Positions 26,499-35,600 of a DNA stretch of 64,000 nt are shown piece by piece. A model generated the notes under the pieces. That model saw only the letters and a program-made list of their open reading frames with translations, was not told the DNA's origin and searched no databases. Numbering within the stretch: position 1 is the first letter of the stretch; each line of letters begins with the position of its first letter. Location of the stretch: NCBI GenBank assembly GCA_965243635.1, contig OZ251574.1:2480001-2544000 (forward strand). Reading direction: 5' to 3'. This DNA is from Rs1 sp000416275 (GTDB lineage: Bacteria > Pseudomonadota > Gammaproteobacteria > Pseudomonadales > Balneatricaceae). The position numbers and the translations under genes were made by a program.

Positions 26499-28163
26499 TT
26501 ATCAACTCAAGTTTCGGAGTTCATTTCATTAGCTAAAATGAACTCCTCCCGTTACTCTAGGCCTTCTTGCCGTAGAGTAAAATTATCCATTTGCATGACT
26601 TGTGTAAAAAAATTGACCACTGTTTGATCGATGCTTTCCAGTATTTTACGTTTATCTTCTTCACTTAGCCCGATAATATCACTCAAAGCGCCTGTAATTA
26701 ACGCCTTAAATAGTCCCCATAATTTGCTCGCAAAGTTTAAACTACATAAGCTCTCTTCAAGGCTATTTCTCACCTTACTCACACTGGCTGCTCCTTCTTC
26801 ATTCTGCACAAATAGCAGGATACAAAACCTTAACCCAGTCAAATGGATCGACGCTATATAGGCGCTGTAATGACGACTTTGCTCTTTCAAAAAACCAAGT
26901 TTTTGTTTGGCCTCTTTGAAATATACCTCTATACCCCACCGTAATGCGTACACTTCAAGTATCTTCTCGTCACACATCTGACTATCGGTTGTTAAAAAAA
27001 GCGCCCAATCATTCTTACCTGCCTGTTGCTTTGTTTCATCCATAGATCGAACAAATAACAACTTCACTTTTATCCATTGATCGTGCTCTTTATCCGTCGC
27101 TGCTAGATTGAGTTCAACGACAATAGACTTGCTCTGGTAAGGCAATTTAGTCAGGGATTGCCATTTCCCCTTTACGTGCTGTTGATATAACTGCTTGGCA
27201 CATAGCATCTCCGTCTTGCCGTTGATGCGTATTCTGTATTTAGTGTTATTTCTTTTCATTCGAACAATAGCGATCAGTGAATGAGTCTCTGTCATTTTTA
27301 AAATGCGCTTGGTGGCAAACCATGCATCAGCCAAAAAATAATCTGCATTTATGCCTGCGCGAATCGCCCTTGCTATCATGTCACACACCATTTCAGGTTT
27401 GGTTTGAGACTGAGATTTAGCATAACGTTTCGCAGCAATGCTGCGATGGTCTTTAAAGGTAGAATTGGCTGTTTGCTCTCTCACATTACTAATGAAGATT
27501 TCATTATCAACAGGAACAAATTGTGAATTATTAGCGATGCCTAACGTAACGATTTGCTGACCCATTACGCAGCGTCCGGTTAAATGATCAAAGTGACTAG
27601 AAACGCCAGGCATCTTTTTTCCACGCCTGATTTTCACAGAATCATCAATAACAAACGCGCTTAAACCTCCATGAGAGTTAGATTTAAGCACTTTCTTTGC
27701 GGTCAATAATTGTAACTTTCTCCAGTCTACATTTTCACGATTGAGTAGATCATAGAGGGCATCTTTTTTTGCTGCACTAAAGCTCAATAATGCATCGCGA
27801 GAGAACATAGCTACCGATTGAGTTTTTAGCCAAACCCACAGCATAAGTAGATACACAATATCGCTCGCTGGCACGCCAGACCGTTTATGAAATTTTGCTT
27901 GAAGTAGCAGGCTATTAAAGCCGAGGTGTTTCCAAGCAGAGTTAAAAGTATTGTCGATACTGAGGTTAGATTGCTCGAGAAAATCAGTAGTGAGTGATGG
28001 CAAAACACCCGTCTTTGTGGCAGAATTCATTTGATGTCTCTTGTGGTATTTTATTTTGTATAGACAACAATTATTTTACCACAAAGAGGCATCAACTTGT
28101 TTTATATCATATGCTTAGTGTTGATTTTTGGTTTTATTTGAATCCCGAAACTTGAGTTATCAA
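26499..28163 (-). mobile_element. IS4-family insertion sequence with 7-bp target duplication
   Basis: The element spans 26506-28156 (1651 bp). Its ends are the perfect 12-bp inverted repeat CTCAAGTTTCGG / CCGAAACTTGAG. The target TTATCAA is duplicated at 26499-26505 and 28157-28163. It carries one transposase gene on the minus strand and interrupts nhaA after codon 38. Confidence 0.92.
26552..28030 (-). CDS. IS4-family transposase
   Basis: This 492-aa DDE transposase carries the YREK signature of IS4 enzymes in YALRWGIEVYFKEAKQK (Y-x2-R-x3-E-x6-K exactly). The first Asp lies in SAFVIDDSVKIRRG and the second in ADYFLADAWFATK. The gene fills the element and is intact. Confidence 0.92.
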   Translation of the reverse strand: MNSATKTGVLPSLTTDFLEQSNLSIDNTFNSAWKHLGFNSLLLQAKFHKRSGVPASDIVYLLMLWVWLKTQSVAMFSRDALLSFSAAKKDALYDLLNRENVDWRKLQLLTAKKVLKSNSHGGLSAFVIDDSVKIRRGKKMPGVSSHFDHLTGRCVMGQQIVTLGIANNSQFVPVDNEIFISNVREQTANSTFKDHRSIAAKRYAKSQSQTKPEMVCDMIARAIRAGINADYFLADAWFATKRILKMTETHSLIAIVRMKRNNTKYRIRINGKTEMLCAKQLYQQHVKGKWQSLTKLPYQSKSIVVELNLAATDKEHDQWIKVKLLFVRSMDETKQQAGKNDWALFLTTDSQMCDEKILEVYALRWGIEVYFKEAKQKLGFLKEQSRHYSAYIASIHLTGLRFCILLFVQNEEGAASVSKVRNSLEESLCSLNFASKLWGLFKALITGALSDIIGLSEEDKRKILESIDQTVVNFFTQVMQMDNFTLRQEGLE

Positions 28164-29344
28164 GCTTTTCTACACATCCCAGTTGAAATTCGATTTGGCT
28201 CGCTCTCTATCGATAAGTCACTGTACCACTGGGTCAACGATGGCTTGATGGCGATTTTTTTCTTACTAATTGGTCTCGAGGTCAAAAGAGAGATACTCGA
28301 GGGGCACTTGTCGTCTGTCAGTCAAATTGCGCTACCTGGATTTGCAGCACTGGGAGGAATGTTAATTCCCGCCGCCGTTTATTTATATTTTAACGCTGAC
28401 AGCGACGTGGCGATTAATGGTTGGGCGATTCCGACAGCCACCGATATTGCCTTCGCATTAGGCATACTGTCGATGCTCGGTAAAAGGGTGCCGGTCTCGC
28501 TGAAAATATTTTTGATGGCGCTGGCGATTATCGACGACTTAGGCGCGATCGTTATCATTGCGATCTTTTACACCACTGAATTATCTACTATGTCGATCAG
28601 TGTAGCGCTGCTGGCATTAACGACCCTGATCGGCATGAATATCATGGGGGTCAGTAAAAAAGCGGCCTTTTTTGTGGTGGGGACAGTACTTTGGGTGAGC
28701 GTGCTTAAATCTGGCGTCCACGCTACGTTAGCAGGAGTGGCGCTAGCCTTCACAATTCCTTTAAATGCGATTGATGAAGCTCGAAAAAAAGTCTCGCCGT
28801 TAAAAGAAATAGAACACAGCTTACATTTTTGGGTGGCTTTCTTTATCTTGCCGCTGTTTGCCTTCGTCAATGCAGGGGTCAGCTTTAAAGATATTTCACT
28901 CGATCAGATGAGCGGACCAGTGCCGATGGGAATTATGCTCGGCTTGTTTTTTGGCAAGCAAGTGGGGGTGTTCGGTTTTAGCTGGCTGGCGATTAAACTA
29001 AAAGTAGCGAAAATGCCACAAGACAGCAATTGGCTGCAGCTCTATGGAGTCTCGCTCTTGACCGGAATCGGCTTTACTATGAGTTTATTCATCGTCTCGC
29101 TGGCCTTTAACGATGATACGCTCTTCCAATTCACCGACAAATTAGCCATCTTAGTGGGCTCTTTTCTATCGGGAATATGCGGATATATGGTATTGAAAAT
29201 AGCCATTTCCAAAAAAGAATAACTGGGTTGATTAGTGTCGCTAGGGGATTATGTGACAGGGCAATTTCATAAACGTTTTATGATCAAAATTCTGGGTGAT
29301 GGCTTATTTTTTTACGATTTGAATTGAATTTATATCTGCGTCAT

Positions 29345-29546
29345 GAGACCTTTGCATAACGTTGCGAGCGAAGGTGAAACCAGGAAAAAACCAGTGAGAT
29401 AGCGGAGTCAGTGTGCCCCCTCACTTTGGGTGCAGTGTGCCCTTCTTTATGCGTATTACTGGTGTATATGAGCATATTGAGTCGATTTTGACGCCGTATT
29501 ACCGAGCGCAGTTATCATCCCTCTGGGTAAGTTATGCCGGGCTCTC
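29345..29546 (+). repeat. MITE family A, copy A1 (202 bp)
   Basis: It begins GAGACCTTTGCATAACG and ends GTTATGCCGGGCTCTC. The inside reads GCGAGATAGCGGA-like and CGCCGTATTACCGAGCGCAG, and it includes the longer insert with two GTGCCC-type words. The flanks show no clear target duplication, unlike the other two copies. No coding sequence. Confidence 0.8.
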
Positions 29547-29609
29547 AAGCTATTATTTACATTATTGTAGTTAACTTAACAAAATTATTTATGTCTATTA
29601 GGAAGGTTA

Positions 29610-29933
29610 ATGCCACGTATATTAGTCGCATTTATGTTTTTTATCTCAGTGCTGATCGCGGCGAATAGCCCCGCTGATTCTGCGCTGACAACATGCCACC
29701 CTGATTCTGGCGTAAAAATGGGCAGTGTGCACAGCCCTAACTTGCAGTGTGTTGATCTGCAAAATTGCTGCAGCCAAAGCTGTGCCAGTGATTCACCAAT
29801 TAGCCTAAATTCTATTGCCACTGCTCCAGTGTGTGCTCCTAAAAAAATTAACTCTGCCTACTCTTTCTCGCTTGTTGCAGGCTTCGATGATGTGGTGAAA
29901 CGACCACCGAAAAGCGTTTTCATCTGTGCGTAA
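29610..29933 (+). CDS. Small exported Cys-rich protein of unknown function
   Basis: This 107-aa protein has a signal peptide (MPRILVAFMFFISVLIAAN) and a mature part with eight cysteines, including a CVDLQNCCSQSC cluster, and ends KRPPKSVFICA. The start has a strong AGGAAGG ribosome binding site. It lies 370 bases before a multicopper oxidase gene. Small Cys/His proteins of this type often occur beside copper-handling genes, so a metal-linked periplasmic role is plausible, but I do not recognise the family. Confidence 0.65.
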   Translation: MPRILVAFMFFISVLIAANSPADSALTTCHPDSGVKMGSVHSPNLQCVDLQNCCSQSCASDSPISLNSIATAPVCAPKKINSAYSFSLVAGFDDVVKRPPKSVFICA

Positions 29934-30321
29934 GCGCACCTTTATCGATACTCTTGTTTACACCCATATTTACACACCTAGCTACACCCTCCAAGAGTGT
30001 CGTTGGTACTGCTTAATACACTTGTAATTTATTGTCTTAGTGACAGTTTGAGCAATTTTTTTAGCAGTCCTATTAGTGAATTTTGATGATTTCAACCTGA
30101 ATCCGTGACTTCAAAGTGAATCAAGAGCTTGCACTATGTGGTGCAGTGAAGTCACTGATTCAGGTTTGTACAAGCTGCAGTCGGTTGATAAGCGACTGGC
30201 ACAGAGCTCTGCAATACGTTGATCGGTTGATCAAATAAGTGCTTAACGAGCCCTTTTAGCGAGCAGTGTTATTTTTTTAATCAATTTTTGCTAAAAATCA
30301 TCCTTGAATGAGTTAGATATA
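29934..30321. other. Upstream region of the multicopper oxidase gene
   Basis: No gene. It contains a short MITE of family B (30095-30165). The multicopper oxidase promoter is probably to the right of that repeat. Confidence 0.5.
30095..30165 (+). repeat. MITE family B, short copy B2 (71 bp)
   Basis: ACCTGAATCCGTGACTTCA at the left and TGAAGTCACTGATTCAGGT at the right enclose a shortened middle. Relative to the 211-213 bp copies, the DNA between two GAAT words is missing. Forms one long hairpin if transcribed. Confidence 0.8.
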
Positions 30322-31698
30322 ATGCTCAATAGAAGAACTTTTATAAAGCTCGCCAGCATTTGTTTGCTGCCTCTGAGTCAATTTAGTCAGGCAATTACCC
30401 CACAATACCGAGCAATTACGCTAAAGCTGCGCACTGAAACTCAAGACTGGTTCGCTAATTACGCACCTATTCAGCTGTGGGCTAGTGACCTTAAACAACT
30501 CGATTTACAGCAATTTGAGACAGTGCAGATTGAAGTGCAAAATCAGTTACCTGAGGCGACCTCGCTGCACTGGCATGGGATGCGAGTCGAAAATAGAATG
30601 GATGGTGTAAGTGGCATGACACAAGCACCTATCGCAGCGGGTGCCTCGTTCAACTACCAAATAACCGCGCGAGATGCAGGTACCTATTGGGCACATGCTC
30701 ATCACCAGACTTATGAGCAACTGGCGAGGGGGCTATATCTGCCCTTAATAGTATGGGAGGCTGAGAAATACGTCGTCGATCAAGATTTATTGATGGTTAT
30801 TGATGACTGGTTGATCAATGCCGACCGGCAGCTGGATATTGCCTCTCTGGCTAATTTTACTGAGTGGGCTCACGGTGGGCGCAAGGGTAATGTAATCACG
30901 GTCAATCGACAGCGTGATAACATTTATCATTGTAAGCTCGGTCAGCGCATTCGATTAAGGCTGTTAAATGCCGCTAATTCAAGGATCATGACGCTGGCTT
31001 TTCCCAACCTTAAAGTGTGGATATTGGCCAAAGATGGACAGCCTTTACCCACACCTCTTAAATCGGATAAACCACTCACTCTCGGGCCGGCAGAGCGCTA
31101 TGATTTGATTGTCGAGATACCACAGAGTATAGGTAACTTTCCGATTTATGAAGTGAGTGCCAAGCAAAAACTTGTTGTATCAAACATCGTTGTCACAGCT
31201 AACGATCGCTTGCTGCAACATGATTCTGAGCCATTGGCGCTGCCGGAAAATCGATTGCCAAAAATAGATAAAAATAATATTGTGCACCGTAAAAAACTGC
31301 TGATGGAAGGCGGCGCTATGGGTAATCTTCAGCAAGCTCGTTATCAAGGCGAGCTATTAAGTGTTAATGAACTGGTCAAAAAACAACAGATTTGGTCGTT
31401 TAATGGTGTGGCAAACTTAGCTGATCAGCCTTTACTGACTGCCAAAAGTGGAGAGATGGTAGAAATTGAAATTATTAACCAGACTCGCTGGCCCCATGCT
31501 ATGCATTTGCACGGCCACCATTTTAAGGCTGACTCGGCATTCTATCCAAAAAATATTTGGCATGACACGCTATTGATCGAGGCAGGTGGGACAACAAAAA
31601 TCATGTTCCGCGCAGGCGAGCGCGGTAAATGGTTATTGCACTGTCATATGATAGAGCACCAGGCATCAGGTATGGCGACTTGGATACAGGTGAGCTAA
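30322..31698 (+). CDS. Multicopper oxidase with Tat signal
   Basis: This 458-aa periplasmic copper enzyme resembles CueO/CopA-type oxidases. The N-terminus MLNRRTFIKLASICLLPLSQF has a Tat twin-arginine motif. All four copper-binding motifs are visible: HWHG (83-86), HAHH (125-128), HAMHLHGHH near 395, and HCHMIEHQASGM near the C-terminus with the axial Met of the T1 site. It lacks the long Met-rich insert of E. coli CueO. I chose ATG 30322 over a TTG 18 bases upstream because it puts the twin arginines at the usual place. It likely oxidises Cu(I) or another metal. Confidence 0.92.
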   Translation: MLNRRTFIKLASICLLPLSQFSQAITPQYRAITLKLRTETQDWFANYAPIQLWASDLKQLDLQQFETVQIEVQNQLPEATSLHWHGMRVENRMDGVSGMTQAPIAAGASFNYQITARDAGTYWAHAHHQTYEQLARGLYLPLIVWEAEKYVVDQDLLMVIDDWLINADRQLDIASLANFTEWAHGGRKGNVITVNRQRDNIYHCKLGQRIRLRLLNAANSRIMTLAFPNLKVWILAKDGQPLPTPLKSDKPLTLGPAERYDLIVEIPQSIGNFPIYEVSAKQKLVVSNIVVTANDRLLQHDSEPLALPENRLPKIDKNNIVHRKKLLMEGGAMGNLQQARYQGELLSVNELVKKQQIWSFNGVANLADQPLLTAKSGEMVEIEIINQTRWPHAMHLHGHHFKADSAFYPKNIWHDTLLIEAGGTTKIMFRAGERGKWLLHCHMIEHQASGMATWIQVS

Positions 31699-31855
31699 TT
31701 TAGTCCGCTAAAAAAAGATGTCTGAAGTGGGATTTCAGTAGCTCGCTCGCGTTTCTTAAGTAAAACGCATGACAATTAATTGAATAGTAAATTCAGACCT
31801 CAGCACTAGGCAGTCGCTATGTGGAAATCTGAAATTATCACCATAAGGAATAACG

Positions 31856-32305
31856 ATGTTAAATAAGTGTAAGGAATTTAAATTAGTACTGCGCGGCTCC
31901 CTGACAATATTGGCTTTACTGCTGTTGCAGGCCTGCTCTGATGGGGTTGATGTGCAGCATCAAGACAGTCAAACACAACGTTGGTACAGCCTCGCACAAG
32001 TGGCACAAGGAAAGGAAATATTCATTGAAAACTGCGCTGTTTGTCACGGTCGAGCAGCCCAAGCAACCAAGAATTGGCGCGTGCCTAACGAGCATGGCAA
32101 ATATCCAACCCCGCCACTGAATGGTACGGCCCATGCATGGCACCACCCGCTTAATATGCTGATAGATACGATTGAAAATGGCACAAAAGGGGGCATGCCC
32201 GCCTGGAAGAGTCAATTAAATAAACAGCAAATAACGGCGACGATCGCCTGGATAGAAAGCCACTGGCCAGAGCCTATTTATCAAGCTTGGAAAAAGCGTC
32301 ATTGA
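31856..32305 (+). CDS. Cytochrome c lipoprotein
   Basis: This 149-aa protein has a lipoprotein signal with the lipobox LLQAC (Cys27) and a single class I haem c site, Cys60-Cys63-His64 (CAVCH). The probable axial ligand is Met114 in KGGMPAW. It would be a membrane-anchored periplasmic electron carrier. It follows the multicopper oxidase gene in the same direction after 157 bases, so the oxidase may pass electrons to or from it (inference). An AAGGAATAA ribosome binding site precedes the ATG. Confidence 0.9.
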   Translation: MLNKCKEFKLVLRGSLTILALLLLQACSDGVDVQHQDSQTQRWYSLAQVAQGKEIFIENCAVCHGRAAQATKNWRVPNEHGKYPTPPLNGTAHAWHHPLNMLIDTIENGTKGGMPAWKSQLNKQQITATIAWIESHWPEPIYQAWKKRH

Positions 32306-32413
32306 GACCCAGAGAGCCGCTGAACAAGTTCTAGGTCTTCGCTGCGGATAACTAACTGCCTATATCCGCGCAAGCAAGAGAATGCCGGTAGCTGAACTTT
32401 AAGCCGAGTTCAA

Positions 32414-32432
32414 GCCCCAGCTATGCTGGGGC
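32414..32432. terminator. Short GC-rich hairpin between cytochrome c gene and hemN
   Basis: A perfect 8-bp stem, GCCCCAGC/GCTGGGGC, has a 3-nt loop and sits between convergent genes. No T run follows on either strand, so a termination role is plausible but unproven. Confidence 0.4.
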
Positions 32433-32479
32433 AGTAATCGTAGCTTATAATTGAGCCTGCTCCTCTCTATCTATGACTG

Positions 32480-33880
32480 CTAAATGATGCGCGAGAAACT
32501 CTGCTTGAGTTTTTGTTTGTCCATATAGGCATCAAACACCATACAAATTCTGCGCACTAGCATCCTGCCAGCGGCAGTAATTGTTAGCTGCTGTTGATCT
32601 ATAATAAGTAAATGATCGACAGCTAGCTTCTCTAATTCCAATATTTCTTGCGCAAAATACTGCTTAAACTCTATATTATGTTTCTTAGAAAACTCATTGA
32701 TATCTAAGTAAAAATGACAGATTAATTGGGTGATTAGGTCGCGGCGAATTTTATCATCCGCGCTTAATTGAACCCCTTTAATGATCGCGCACTGCTTGCT
32801 TTTAATTAAGTCGGTATAAACACTGAGCTGGTGAGAATTTTGATAATATAAATCGCCAATTTGACTGATCGCCGACACTCCCATAGCGACTAAATCGCAA
32901 TCTGAATGGGTGGTATAGCCTTGAAAATTACGGTGTAAGTAGCCTTTTTCTTGGGCGATCGATAGTGAATCCGTCGGTTTGGCGAAGTGGTCCATTCCAA
33001 TATAGACGTAGCCCGCTGCCGTTAACTTATCAATAATTAACTGTTGGATGGCCAATTTCTGCTCAGGGCTCGGCAAATCTGCATCTTGAATATGGCGCTG
33101 TGCTCTAAAACGGTTCGGCATATGCGCGTAATTAAACACTGACAATCGATCGACCGACATTTCGATAACTTGCGTTAAGGTATCTTCAAAAGTTGCTAAA
33201 GTTTGGTGGGGTAGGCCGTAGATCAGATCGACATTGATGGATTTAAACGCTAGCTCTTTGGCCTGCTTAATCAGCAGGGCAATCTCCTCAACAGGCTGCA
33301 CTCTGTTGACCGCAATCTGCACTTTTTCATTCACATCTTGAATGCCCAAGCTGATGCGATTGAAGCCGACCTTGCGCAACACTTGCAAAGTAGTTAAATC
33401 ACACTCTCTTGGATCGATCTCTATTGAGTAATCACCTAAGTCATCATCGCGTAAATTAAATAATTCTGCGGTCTTGGCCATTAAATCAATAATTTGCTGG
33501 TTATTCAGAAAAGTTGGAGTGCCGCCGCCCCAATGCAGTTGGTTGACTTGTCTATCGCCACTAAAATGATCCGCCATAAACTGCATTTCTTTATACAAAG
33601 TCGCTAGGTATGGCTCTGATCTTGAACGCTGTCGGGTGATGACTTTATTGCAGGCACAGTAGTAACAAACATGGGCGCAAAAGGGGATGTGAAAATACAG
33701 CGATAGAGGTTGCTGTTGGTTTAAAGAGCACTTGGCACTACTTATTAATGAATCGGCATTCAGGGATTCGTTAAACTGTAACGCGGTAGGATATGAGGTG
33801 TAGCGCGGTCCTGCCATATCATGGCGTTTTATTAGTTCGCTGTTCCACTGAACAGCAGAAATAGCAAGTGGATTATTCAA
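32480..33880 (-). CDS. hemN: Oxygen-independent coproporphyrinogen III oxidase
   Basis: This 466-aa radical SAM enzyme decarboxylates coproporphyrinogen III to protoporphyrinogen IX without oxygen. The iron-sulfur motif is Cys68-x3-Cys72-x2-Cys75, with Cys77 also present (CAHVCYYCAC), as in true HemN. The N-terminal region NSELIKRHDMAGPRYTSYPTA and the C-terminal HemN domain are complete, and length is normal (about 457 aa). I looked upstream for an FNR box and saw no good match, so anaerobic control is not evident from the sequence. Confidence 0.95.
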   Translation of the reverse strand: MNNPLAISAVQWNSELIKRHDMAGPRYTSYPTALQFNESLNADSLISSAKCSLNQQQPLSLYFHIPFCAHVCYYCACNKVITRQRSRSEPYLATLYKEMQFMADHFSGDRQVNQLHWGGGTPTFLNNQQIIDLMAKTAELFNLRDDDLGDYSIEIDPRECDLTTLQVLRKVGFNRISLGIQDVNEKVQIAVNRVQPVEEIALLIKQAKELAFKSINVDLIYGLPHQTLATFEDTLTQVIEMSVDRLSVFNYAHMPNRFRAQRHIQDADLPSPEQKLAIQQLIIDKLTAAGYVYIGMDHFAKPTDSLSIAQEKGYLHRNFQGYTTHSDCDLVAMGVSAISQIGDLYYQNSHQLSVYTDLIKSKQCAIIKGVQLSADDKIRRDLITQLICHFYLDINEFSKKHNIEFKQYFAQEILELEKLAVDHLLIIDQQQLTITAAGRMLVRRICMVFDAYMDKQKLKQSFSRII

Positions 33881-34116
33881 TGTGATACCTTGTCCAATTA
33901 AACCGGAAATTTTATTATGGGCCCGCCAAGCGGAAGTTAAGTGTCAAATGTTGATTAAACAGCAGCACGGCCTAATCTGAGCGATGCTCGCCGCTTAAAT
34001 CCTCAATCCGTCTAAATCAAGAGGTGATTTTAATATAAAGAGCAGCCGGCGCAGCTTTTATATAACTTGAGCTTGACTGAAATCAATATCTTAATCTAGC
34101 GCTTAGATATTAGCAG

Positions 34117-34776
34117 CTAGGAGCTAGGAGCCGGTAGCGCCAGCTGCTGTAGCTTAGGTTTGAATTGTAAAAGAAAAGTATCGTTGCAGCTTAGTACAAT
34201 ATAATCTTTATGCATGCTCACTCGCCAGTTTTCAGCGTGGCAGATCAGCTGCAATAGTACCGCTTTTATACTGCTAAATGCTGGTTTTTGGGAGAGCCAC
34301 TGTAGATCGGAAAACTGCTCGCAGCTGAGTAAATTTTTCACATCTGCTAAGCGCCAATGACTAGGCGGGGCTTTAATCGGGAGTAGCGGTTGGAGTAAAG
34401 CCGGGGATATAACGCATTTATCTTTGGCGAAAAATTGACGAATGCTGAGATTGCTGTGTAAATTTAAGACCGAGTTGTCACGCACGTTAGAGCTAAAATC
34501 GAGCCGCTTAAACCCCGCTAACAGTTTTCTCAAACTCCAATCACAAGTTTCTATAAGCTGCCATGCCGCTCGCTGTGAATTTCGATCTCCCAAGCTGTAT
34601 TTTAACGCTTGCCGACCATCACTAAGGTCTTTTTTAATGTCGGTCACTAGTAAAAAACTGGTCTGAAAATCCACTAAGCACGAGGGACTAGAGATATAAG
34701 CGTAAGTATTTTTCTGGCGGCTAAAAGCTAACCACTGTTGCTCGGTTTCAAGGTTCTTTAAAATCGGAATTTTCAT
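34117..34776 (-). CDS. Conserved-looking protein of unknown function
   Basis: This 219-aa soluble protein has no signal peptide, membrane helix or motif I can name. Codon use matches neighbouring real genes, and its start has an adequate upstream context. Its right neighbour on the same strand has been replaced by a MITE inserted 25 bases upstream of the start, which may affect its promoter. Function is not known. Confidence 0.6.
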   Translation of the reverse strand: MKIPILKNLETEQQWLAFSRQKNTYAYISSPSCLVDFQTSFLLVTDIKKDLSDGRQALKYSLGDRNSQRAAWQLIETCDWSLRKLLAGFKRLDFSSNVRDNSVLNLHSNLSIRQFFAKDKCVISPALLQPLLPIKAPPSHWRLADVKNLLSCEQFSDLQWLSQKPAFSSIKAVLLQLICHAENWRVSMHKDYIVLSCNDTFLLQFKPKLQQLALPAPSS

Positions 34777-34800
34777 GGCAGCTTTTTACAACAACGTTTA

Positions 34801-34939
34801 GAGACCTCTTCATAACGTTGCGAGCGAAGGTAAGACAAGGAAAAAAACGGCGAGATAGCGGAATTTACTGGTGTAAATGAGCATATTGAGCCGGTTTTTA
34901 ACGCCGTATTACCGAGCGCAGTAGTTATGCAGAGGTCTC
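34801..34939 (+). repeat. MITE family A, copy A2 (139 bp)
   Basis: Starts GAGACCTCTTCATAAC and ends GTTATGCAGAGGTCTC, a near-perfect 16-bp inverted repeat. The flanking 5 bases GTTTA are duplicated (34796-34800 and 34940-34944), which shows it moved by transposition. It lacks the roughly 60-bp insert of A1 and A3. No ORF. Confidence 0.88.
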
Positions 34940-35109
34940 GTTTAATAATAACTTCCATCTAACAAGGTAGTAGCGCAGGGAAGGGTAGAAAACAAGCAGA
35001 TTAATGTAGCATTTCAACTAAGACAATTCATTAACTATTTCATATACACCTAAAAACTGCATAATAGCACTATTAAGCGTGCAGCCTTTAAGCTGTGCCT
35101 AGCTAGTAG

Positions 35110-35142
35110 TCACTAGTAGGTCACTAGTAGGTCACTAATAGG
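35110..35142 (+). repeat. Short tandem repeat, 3 x 11 bp
   Basis: Three copies of TCACTAGTAGG (the last TCACTAATAGG) lie in a gap upstream of the following gene. It may vary in copy number and change spacing to the promoter, though that is speculation. Confidence 0.75.
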
Positions 35143-35205
35143 TACGGTACTGCTGAATGTCAGCTAGCTTTAATCACTTTAGAAAACTTTATCAAGAAGC
35201 GACCC

Positions 35206-35568
35206 ATGAAATTAATCAATAGATCTAGTTTTACCTTGTTGGCCAAAGCCCCCTTTGCCGAGTGGATAGCAAGTTTAGAGGGAAAAATAGCCGCTGAAGA
35301 TGGCTATCAAAAGCTCTCTTTAGCAGAGCTCAGAGAATCAGGCAGTGTCTACCTGATAGATGAGGTAGCGCAAGAGTCAGATTTTGATTTACTACTCAGT
35401 GATGGCTGGCAGAAAATGTTTGAAAATGAATTGTCGGCATGGGATCAATTTGCCGATTATTGGCCAGTGATCAACTATCCAGTATTTACGCAGTGGTTTG
35501 AAGTGCAAACCAATGTCATGACCTTTGATCTCAGCACTGATCAAATCATGACCGCGATCCTCGATTGA
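35206..35568 (+). CDS. Small protein of unknown function
   Basis: This 120-aa acidic protein is probably cytoplasmic; it has no signal peptide or membrane segment. It has an alpha/beta-like pattern but no catalytic motif I recognise. It lies 32 bases before the DUF3422 gene in the same direction, so the two probably form an operon. No function is assigned. Confidence 0.7.
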   Translation: MKLINRSSFTLLAKAPFAEWIASLEGKIAAEDGYQKLSLAELRESGSVYLIDEVAQESDFDLLLSDGWQKMFENELSAWDQFADYWPVINYPVFTQWFEVQTNVMTFDLSTDQIMTAILD

Positions 35569-35600
35569 GGATAGTTTACAACGTGTAATATGGGCTAAAT

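Larger units (their letters stand above)
26392..29222 (+). pseudogene. nhaA: nhaA sodium/proton antiporter gene, split by an IS4-family element
   Basis: The first 38 codons (26392-26505) end in SAFSDIYQ. The rest (28164-29222) starts AFLHIPVEIRFGSLSIDKSLY. Removing the IS and one target copy gives a 390-aa protein, the normal NhaA length. NhaA exchanges protons for sodium across the inner membrane. The key double aspartate is present in LAIIDDLGAIVII, and the assembly helix region PTATDIAFALGIL is intact. In its current state the first helix is cut off, so a functional antiporter is unlikely unless a promoter and start inside the IS rescue a shortened form. Confidence 0.93.

Noticed and set aside
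33881..34116. FNR box upstream of hemN
   Set aside because: I looked for TTGAT-N4-ATCAA on both strands. TTGAT words occur, but no correctly spaced partner was found.
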